DNA from: Verrucomicrobia subdivision 3 bacterium UBA693
GTDB lineage: Bacteria; Verrucomicrobiota; Verrucomicrobiia; Limisphaerales; UBA8199
Length of the DNA: 7,484 nucleotides
Direction: 5' to 3'
NCBI GenBank assembly: GCA_002298785.1
Contig: DBMR01000045.1
Location: forward strand, 1-7,484
Shown here: positions 1 to 4,075 of the stretch, piece by piece
Position numbering within the stretch: position 1 is the stretch's first letter
Layout of the letters: every line of letters begins with the position of its first letter
Notes under the pieces: model-generated
What the model saw: only the letters and a program-made list of their open reading frames with translations
Databases searched by the model: none
What the model was told of the DNA's origin: nothing
Translations under genes and position numbers: made by a program

Positions 1-561
1 TCGGCCGGAGGTCGCTGACTCCCCCCTGACTTGACGACAGCACCTCGATTACCAGCAACCCGAGACAAGGCTGTCGGTCAAAGTCCCGCCAAGATTACAC
101 GATTGACACTGCATCGCAGCGGGAGCAATGGAGCTGCAATCAGGCTCAAAACATATAGAGCTGCAAGGTGATACATGGCAAAAAATTGAAATTTTCTGGC
201 AGTCATTTTACACCCACCTTTCGGTCAAAACGCCGCCCACAGCGCGACGTAAAGTGCTTGTTATGAATATATTATCGATTTCTTAATCGTGATTGACATA
301 CGGAAAATCGCGGAAAACGGAGGTTGGAGAGGCGTTCTTTCGAGTACGGCGATTCGAAAAAAAAGCCTTCACCACATGCAGATTTTCGATTTTTCCGTAA
401 ACTCCATTCCAAGACGGGGTGTAAAGCGTTGATAATAAGCTATTTGCTTTCTATGTAAAAAACTGCGAGCCGTGGTAAAGTCGCAGGTTTTCCAACACTA
501 AATTCAATAGAGCCAAGGTAATTACTTGACAGTGTCAGTGGTTGATGGTGGCGCCTGGTGA
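1..561. other. Left spacer, no recognisable gene
   Basis: No reading frame here has a convincing product, start site or codon bias. The stretch is more AT-rich than the rest of the window. It contains a direct repeat GAGCTGCAA at 131-139 and 158-166, and an AT palindrome (AAAATT-GA-AATTTT) at 182-195. Two TTGACA hexamers at 103-108 and 293-298 could be -35 elements, but neither has a good -10 at about 17 nt, so no promoter is called. A minus-strand open frame over 440-829 is rich in R, P, S and G and reads straight through the hairpin block at 562-799. That argues for structured non-coding DNA rather than a gene. Confidence 0.5.
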
Positions 562-623
562 TCGTAGCCCTGGGTGCCCGTACACCCACAAAGGCTCGGC
601 TGCCCGAGTTGATGCCGCTACGA
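562..623. repeat. Three-way-junction inverted repeat
   Basis: A 7-bp outer stem (TCGTAGC at 562-568, GCTACGA at 617-623) encloses two perfect hairpins. The first is TGGGTG at 571-576 with CACCCA at 583-588 (6-nt loop). The second is CTCGG at 595-599 with CCGAG at 604-608 (4-nt loop). The whole could fold as a compact two-armed cloverleaf on either strand. This may be a structured RNA, a recombination site or a palindromic interspersed repeat; the sequence does not decide between them. Integron attC consensus boxes were looked for and not seen. Confidence 0.5.
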
Positions 624-634
624 ACACCTGGGGG

Positions 635-679
635 ACCGGGGTGATCGAAACGCCTGAGCCCCCGGTGATCAACTTGATC
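635..679. repeat. Hairpin plus adjacent GATCAA palindrome
   Basis: ACCGGGG at 635-641 pairs perfectly with CCCCGGT at 660-666 across an 18-nt loop. It is followed without a gap by the near-perfect palindrome GATCAA-C-TTGATC at 667-679. GGTGATC occurs three times here (557-563, 640-646, 664-670), each at the edge of a paired element. This regular arrangement suggests one repeat family or folded RNA together with the neighbouring elements at 562-623 and 740-799. A protein-binding operator is an alternative for the 667-679 palindrome. Confidence 0.45.
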
Positions 680-739
680 GTTAGTGAATAGGCTCAATCT
701 ACGACAACCGGAAGAACCTTTTGACGACCAAGCCTTTCT

Positions 740-799
740 GCCGCTGCGGCGTTGAGGCAAATCGAACACCTTGCCGATAGGCTGGCAAAAGTGTTCGAT
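740..799. repeat. Palindrome and 14-bp two-part hairpin
   Basis: GCCGC-T-GCGGC at 740-750 is a perfect palindrome. Next to it, ATCGAACAC at 761-769 pairs perfectly with GTGTTCGAT at 791-799. Inside that stem TTGCC (771-775) pairs with GGCAA (784-788). The result is a 14-bp stem with a 1x2 internal loop and an 8-nt apical loop. No T-run follows on either strand, so an intrinsic terminator is unlikely, although the element lies about 75 nt downstream of the stop codon of the protease gene. Confidence 0.5.
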
Positions 800-871
800 A
801 CCAAACGCAACGGGCCATAAGACAAGCATCGGGCTAAGGCACCAATGTTCGTGCTTTGACGCTGAGTGGGG

Positions 872-2245
872 CTACTTCCCAAAATGCTCAGCAACAATGC
901 GTTCGACTTTTGCTTTGTACTCCATGCGCAGAGCTGTGGAAGCCTCGTCGAGCGTCGCGCTCAGCTTGGTTAGCGATGGTTGGATGGCGTGTAACTTTGC
1001 ATAATACTCTTCCGGCGGGAGGTGCAAATAATGCGTACCCAACACTTCGTACAAGATTGGGCACCACCAATAGACCTTCACGTATAATTGTCCCAGCGAG
1101 AGATCACCACCAGCCTCCGAACTTTCACTGAAAACCGGATCATCGATTGGGTATTTTATCGCATTCGCGTATTGGAATGCCTCTTCCGCCTCAATCGTTC
1201 CGTTCCCATCGCTATCCGGATTGAAGGCCAGCGGATTGTTGTACGGGTCATGCCCGACCTGTGCGGACGCCCAGTCGCGAGCGAAGTAATTCCAGTCGTA
1301 GTTCACGTGGGCGACATTTGGCTCGCTCACCGACGCGGCGATGCTGGTCGCCTTGGCCGGACTAGCGGCAATAACTGAACTGTTAAACCCTCCGGAATGG
1401 CATTGCCCCATGATCACCAACAGACCCCGGAATTGGGGCAACTGGCCGAGCTTGGCTGAGAGATCCGAAGCGTGATAGCCATCCCAATTAGGGTAGGTGC
1501 ATAGATCGGCCGACCCTGGAGTGTTGTCCCAGCCTCCGTGGTTCCCAGTGTAGAGAAACAGCAGGTCCGGAGCCTTGATTCGCTTCTTGAGCTCGTCGAT
1601 CGCCGACTCAAAAGCGCTGCGAGTTCCCGCGCCCGTAATCTTCATGCGAAACGCTGTCCCGTCCCCGACCCAGTTGGTGGGCGTCCCGTCCAGTGAGTTC
1701 AGGGTGCCGTCATAGTTCAACACATAGATGTTGTCCGGTTTGAAGGCGTATTCGTCCAAGAGCATGCGGTACATATACTCCAGGTTATTGAGGTGCCGGA
1801 CATTCGACATTCCGGAGAACAGGAGGGCGTACCGTTGCCCCTTGGGCAGAATGATTGGACACCGGTAACGCCATCCACGGTGGAAAACCACACTACTCGG
1901 CAGGAGTCGCACCGGCTCGTGAAACGGCTTGAATGTGGGCCTCTTGCCTGGGGCATGCGGCGGGAATTGAGCGTTCACTTCCTGCCGGAGATGGCCGCTC
2001 GCCGCATCATAAAACAAGTAGCGCACCGGGTGCGAATAGTCGGCGTTCGGCTCGTCGTCGGCAAATACCAGGAGCGAGGGGACTTTTGCCACGATCTTCT
2101 GGCGACTTGGCCCGATCATTTCCCCGGGTTGGATAATTTGCTCATCGAGATAGAGGTTCGTTCGCTCTCTCTTCCTAAAAGAGAGTTGATTGAAGGCGTG
2201 GGCTCGAACACGCTCCAGGACTAAGCTGAGTTTATTCTCCGGCAT
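872..2245 (-). CDS. Caspase-like (clan CD, C13-type) cysteine peptidase with N-terminal accessory domain
   Basis: This 457-aa protein is probably a cysteine endopeptidase of clan CD, close to bacterial C13 (legumain-like) proteins. From the chosen start, an N-domain (about 40-100) carries EPNAD (65-69), H72, RYL (75-77) and QFPP (93-96). The core begins at RYALLFSG (138-145). A hydrophobic strand leads to TGNHGGW with candidate catalytic His236, and a second to GQCHSGGF with candidate nucleophile Cys282. A canonical EF-hand loop (DSDGNGTIEAEE, 344-355) follows, then a short basic C-terminal helix. There is no signal peptide, so a cytoplasmic site is likely. The start at 2245 is preferred over the in-frame ATG at 2269 because AAAGGA precedes it by 6 nt. 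Substrate and specificity are unknown. The fold family is fairly sure; any role in defence or cell death is inference. Confidence 0.85.
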   Translation of the reverse strand: MPENKLSLVLERVRAHAFNQLSFRKRERTNLYLDEQIIQPGEMIGPSRQKIVAKVPSLLVFADDEPNADYSHPVRYLFYDAASGHLRQEVNAQFPPHAPGKRPTFKPFHEPVRLLPSSVVFHRGWRYRCPIILPKGQRYALLFSGMSNVRHLNNLEYMYRMLLDEYAFKPDNIYVLNYDGTLNSLDGTPTNWVGDGTAFRMKITGAGTRSAFESAIDELKKRIKAPDLLFLYTGNHGGWDNTPGSADLCTYPNWDGYHASDLSAKLGQLPQFRGLLVIMGQCHSGGFNSSVIAASPAKATSIAASVSEPNVAHVNYDWNYFARDWASAQVGHDPYNNPLAFNPDSDGNGTIEAEEAFQYANAIKYPIDDPVFSESSEAGGDLSLGQLYVKVYWWCPILYEVLGTHYLHLPPEEYYAKLHAIQPSLTKLSATLDEASTALRMEYKAKVERIVAEHFGK

Positions 2246-2251
2246 ACTAGT

Positions 2252-2257
2252 TCCTTT
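2252..2257 (-). promoter_or_regulatory. Ribosome binding site of the peptidase gene
   Basis: On the minus strand AAAGGA lies 6 nt upstream of the ATG at 2245, at normal Shine-Dalgarno spacing. The alternative ATG at 2269 has only the stem of the intergenic hairpin directly upstream and no purine-rich site. This element therefore decides the start. Confidence 0.7.
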
Positions 2258-2269
2258 GATGTTATGCAA

Positions 2270-2300
2270 ACCTCGCGGCGAGGGACGCTGACCGCGAGGT
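2270..2300 (-). promoter_or_regulatory. Intergenic hairpin in the two-gene unit
   Basis: ACCTCGCGG (2270-2278) and CCGCGAGGT (2292-2300) form a perfect, GC-rich 9-bp stem with a 13-nt loop. It sits between the stop of the small upstream gene (2305) and the ribosome binding site of the peptidase (2252-2257). On the minus strand the stem is followed only by TTTGC, too short a U-run for a strong terminator. It may act as a partial terminator, an mRNA processing or stability element, or a translational brake that sets the ratio of the two proteins. Confidence 0.55.
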
Positions 2301-2304
2301 GCGT

Positions 2305-2697
2305 TCAGGGTGAAACCGCCGCGTCCGGAGCGGTTGGTGCCTTATGCACAACTTGCCAGCACCATGGCGATCCCACCCGAAAGGGTGGAAATTGGCCTGG
2401 GAATGAGCGCGTTTCGCCGTTCTCAACCCCGATCAACAAATAGCGGCAGGGATGTCCCCAATCCGCATTGGGCTCACCATCAATGAAGGCTAACCATGCC
2501 CGCCAGGGGACTTCGATTACCAGGCGCGGAAATTGCAGCCGCGCACCCCGAGGAACGAAAGTCGCGGCTAAGAAGGCTGTCCCGTGCGCTCGCTCCACCG
2601 GGGTTAATTGGGCCAGTACGATTTCGCGGGCCTTTTCTGCAGACAAGCTGGGGTTGTTTTGTTCACCCTGTGGACCCTCTGGAGGAGCAGGTTTCAT
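2305..2697 (-). CDS. Small stand-alone homologue of the peptidase N-terminal domain
   Basis: This 130-aa protein has no signal peptide, membrane segment or recognised catalytic motif. Residues 67-94 align without gaps to residues 57-84 of the downstream peptidase, with 14 of 28 identical. Shared residues include EPNAD (75-79), H82, RYL (85-87) and, after one gap, QFPP (102-105). The protein ends shortly after that motif, just where the peptidase goes on into its catalytic core. It is therefore the accessory domain alone. The first 40 residues are polar and proline-rich and lack a counterpart. Its stop lies 59 nt before the peptidase start, which suggests co-transcription. The ATG at 2697 is the only plausible start, since a stop lies 8 codons upstream, but no Shine-Dalgarno is visible. 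It could be a trans-acting regulator, inhibitor or adaptor, or the truncated remnant of a duplicated peptidase gene. Confidence 0.7.
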   Translation of the reverse strand: MKPAPPEGPQGEQNNPSLSAEKAREIVLAQLTPVERAHGTAFLAATFVPRGARLQFPRLVIEVPWRAWLAFIDGEPNADWGHPCRYLLIGVENGETRSFPGQFPPFRVGSPWCWQVVHKAPTAPDAAVSP

Positions 2698-3618
2698 AGT
2701 CGGTGGTTCAGAATATTTTCACTGCTCGCAGCGAATTGCTGGGTGCGGAGAGATTGCGCGAACCGCGAAGCGAGGGCGCTGAACCAACCCGGCAGCGGGG
2801 CCAGACCGCGGAGCAGACGGGAAAGCGTTCGCAGATTGGCAGTTGCAAATACGTTCCCATTCATCGCTTCGTCGAAAATTGGAAAGCGCGGCCGTAAAGA
2901 TGCCGGCCGTTCGAGACCCGATCGGTTACCCCCTCCTCTGGGTGATTTTGGCAATACCATCACCCCACTCGGTCGACCCTGAAATGCCATTGTCATGATA
3001 CCCCATGTTCCGAGTTCTCTGCACTCGGGGCGTTGGTTAATGAAGCGAGCCGGCGCCTCGTTATGGAAAGTCAGAGGAACTTCCACCTGCCCAGGCACAA
3101 TGTCAAACGGAAGCAAACAGTGGCCTCGATGGCAGGACCAGGCAGAACGCAACCCAGGTCGCGATTGGCAGCCGAGTCTTTGGATTGAGCTACGTCGCAA
3201 GGCCTGCCCTATTTACTGACCAGGCAACCTTCCACTAGCCGGAACGGATGCAACATGAAATGAACGCTTCCGGGAACTGCTCCGGATCAATCCCTACCAG
3301 CAATGGAGGTTCAGTCAAACTCACCTTTTAGTCACCCAGGCCCATTTCGAACAACTGGGTCTTGGTAATTGGGTTTATCTCGAAAAAGCGGAGAGTAAAA
3401 CAAGGTGAGATTGTTGGTTGCTTTGGAGCCCGAAGATAACACGAGAAAGGAGGCGTGAACCTGGCGATCCAGTGCAGCTGATGCTCCCCGAAGCTACCAA
3501 ATGGCAGCTTCCCCACTTCCCTGGCGATCACCCGTTGCGCATCCCCCGGCCGCCTTTCAGCGACCAGGTTCACGAACGCAGCCTGTCACATGCTGGAGTG
3601 GTCGTATATCCCCAATAA
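2698..3618. other. Spacer without a confident gene
   Basis: Several open frames exist, but their products are rich in R, P, S, G and L and lack a recognisable domain. The longest is a minus-strand 168-residue frame (2694-3200) whose TGA overlaps the ATG of the 130-aa gene as ATGA. That is the spacing of coupled genes, but the composition looks non-coding. A minus-strand stretch at about 3450-3573 (frame starting GTG at 3573) has a strongly GC-biased third codon position over some 40 codons. It could be a coding relic, but it has a stop just upstream and no product I recognise. Upstream of the 130-aa gene, TATTCT on the minus strand near 2711-2716 is a weak -10 candidate without a clear -35. 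Confidence 0.4.
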
Positions 3619-3677
3619 CAGGTAGAAAAGTGAGATAAATTTCGATTTTTGGCTTATCACTACCTGGAATCAGGTAG
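3619..3677. repeat. Triple 7-mer with two mutually exclusive stems
   Basis: CAGGTAG occurs at 3619-3625 and 3671-3677, and its complement CTACCTG lies between them at 3660-3666. The middle copy can form a tight 7-bp hairpin with the right copy (GAAT loop). Alternatively it can form a long hairpin with the left copy, lengthened by GTGAGATAA (3631-3639) pairing with TTATCAC (3654-3660) with one bulge; the two share base 3660. No U-run follows on the plus strand, so this is not a standard terminator or anti-terminator. An interspersed palindromic repeat or an operator array is equally possible. Confidence 0.4.
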
Positions 3678-3689
3678 GGTTCACTCGAT

Positions 3690-3750
3690 TTGGAATTCCT
3701 GAAACACCCCGCAGAGCCGGGGAAAAGCAAATTATTGGAATTCAGGAAAC
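3690..3750. repeat. Direct repeat pair around a small hairpin
   Basis: TTGGAATTCCTGAAAC (3690-3705) and TTGGAATTCAGGAAAC (3735-3750) match at 14 of 16 positions with a 45-bp spacing. Between them CCCCG (3707-3711) and CGGGG (3718-3722) form a 5-bp GC hairpin. The first copy contains the perfect palindrome GGAATTCC. This could be a pair of protein-binding sites or the end of a decayed repeat element. Confidence 0.3.
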
Positions 3751-3879
3751 AGAGGTCTTTGCTTGCTTGGCTCCGTCCACCTGATCAAGTGGGCCGTTCG
3801 CTCGCCCGTCTCCCTCTTAGAATGGGCAAAAGCTGTCGGTTGACGTCGCATTCTGGCGTTGATAGGGTCGTGCCATGCT

Positions 3880-3911
3880 GGGTGAGACCCAAAAGCAATT
3901 CTCCCTCACCC
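3880..3911 (+). promoter_or_regulatory. Hairpin before the orphan start site
   Basis: GGGTGAG (3880-3886) pairs perfectly with CTCACCC (3905-3911) across an 18-nt loop. The right arm lies inside the 24-bp dispersed repeat (3896-3919). The element ends 14 nt before the AAAGGAGG site at 3926-3933 and could form part of a 5' leader. The oppositely oriented copy of the repeat upstream of the secreted-protein gene does not keep the left arm in the same form, so a conserved role is doubtful. Confidence 0.25.
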
Positions 3912-3919
3912 GCGCAGCG
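3896..3919 (+). repeat. 24-bp dispersed repeat, copy 1
   Basis: This 24-bp segment runs from CAATTCTC to GCGCAGCG and is repeated on the opposite strand at 6572-6595 with 21 of 24 bases identical. All three differences fall in the central 8 bases. The copy lies 18 nt upstream of a GTG start with a strong ribosome binding site. The two copies point toward each other across the large secreted-protein gene. Confidence 0.5.
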
Positions 3920-3937
3920 TCAAGTAAAGGAGGCGGC

Positions 3938-4075
3938 GTGAAAAGGAATCTATCAGTAACAGCTGTGTTGGTTGTACCAGTTACCCAGCACTTAGACGTC
4001 CGGACATTAGAGCGGGTTTCTACCTACAACGTAGAACCTGCGGGTTTTTCCGGCACTCGAAGTGTCGGTGAATGA
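3938..4075 (+). CDS. Orphan start of a possible secreted protein (45 codons), doubtful
   Basis: AAAGGAGG (3926-3933) stands 4 nt before a GTG, and the first residues (MKRNLSVTAVLVVPV) look like a basic N-terminus followed by a hydrophobic stretch, as in a signal peptide. After about 15 residues the frame turns polar and runs antisense into the last 69 bases of the secreted-protein gene, ending in TGA at 4075. It is best read as either a truncated remnant of a gene start or a chance match. No product can be named. The strong ribosome binding site is the main reason to record it. Confidence 0.2.
   Translation: MKRNLSVTAVLVVPVTQHLDVRTLERVSTYNVEPAGFSGTRSVGE

Noticed and set aside
562..679. Integron attC site or tRNA-like gene
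   Set aside because: The fold is cloverleaf-like, but attC core boxes, a T-loop GTTCRA motif with proper arms, and an acceptor stem are missing.
761..799. Rho-independent terminator for the peptidase gene
   Set aside because: The stem is strong, but no run of T follows it on the minus strand.
440..829. Minus-strand 129-residue open frame
   Set aside because: It has R/G/S/P-rich composition and no domain, and it spans the block of perfect hairpins; structured non-coding DNA explains it better.
1793..2224. Plus-strand 143-residue open frame
   Set aside because: It is a shadow on the opposite strand of the peptidase gene, which has clear catalytic motifs.
2694..3200. Minus-strand 168-residue open frame whose stop overlaps the start of the 130-aa gene (ATGA)
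   Set aside because: The spacing looks like coupled genes, but the product is low in information (R, P, L, S-rich), has no recognisable motif and no clear ribosome binding site. Kept only as a note in the spacer entry.
3328..3573. Minus-strand 81-residue open frame with GC-rich third positions in its first half
   Set aside because: The codon bias is suggestive, but there is a stop just upstream, the bias is lost in the second half, and the product is not recognised.
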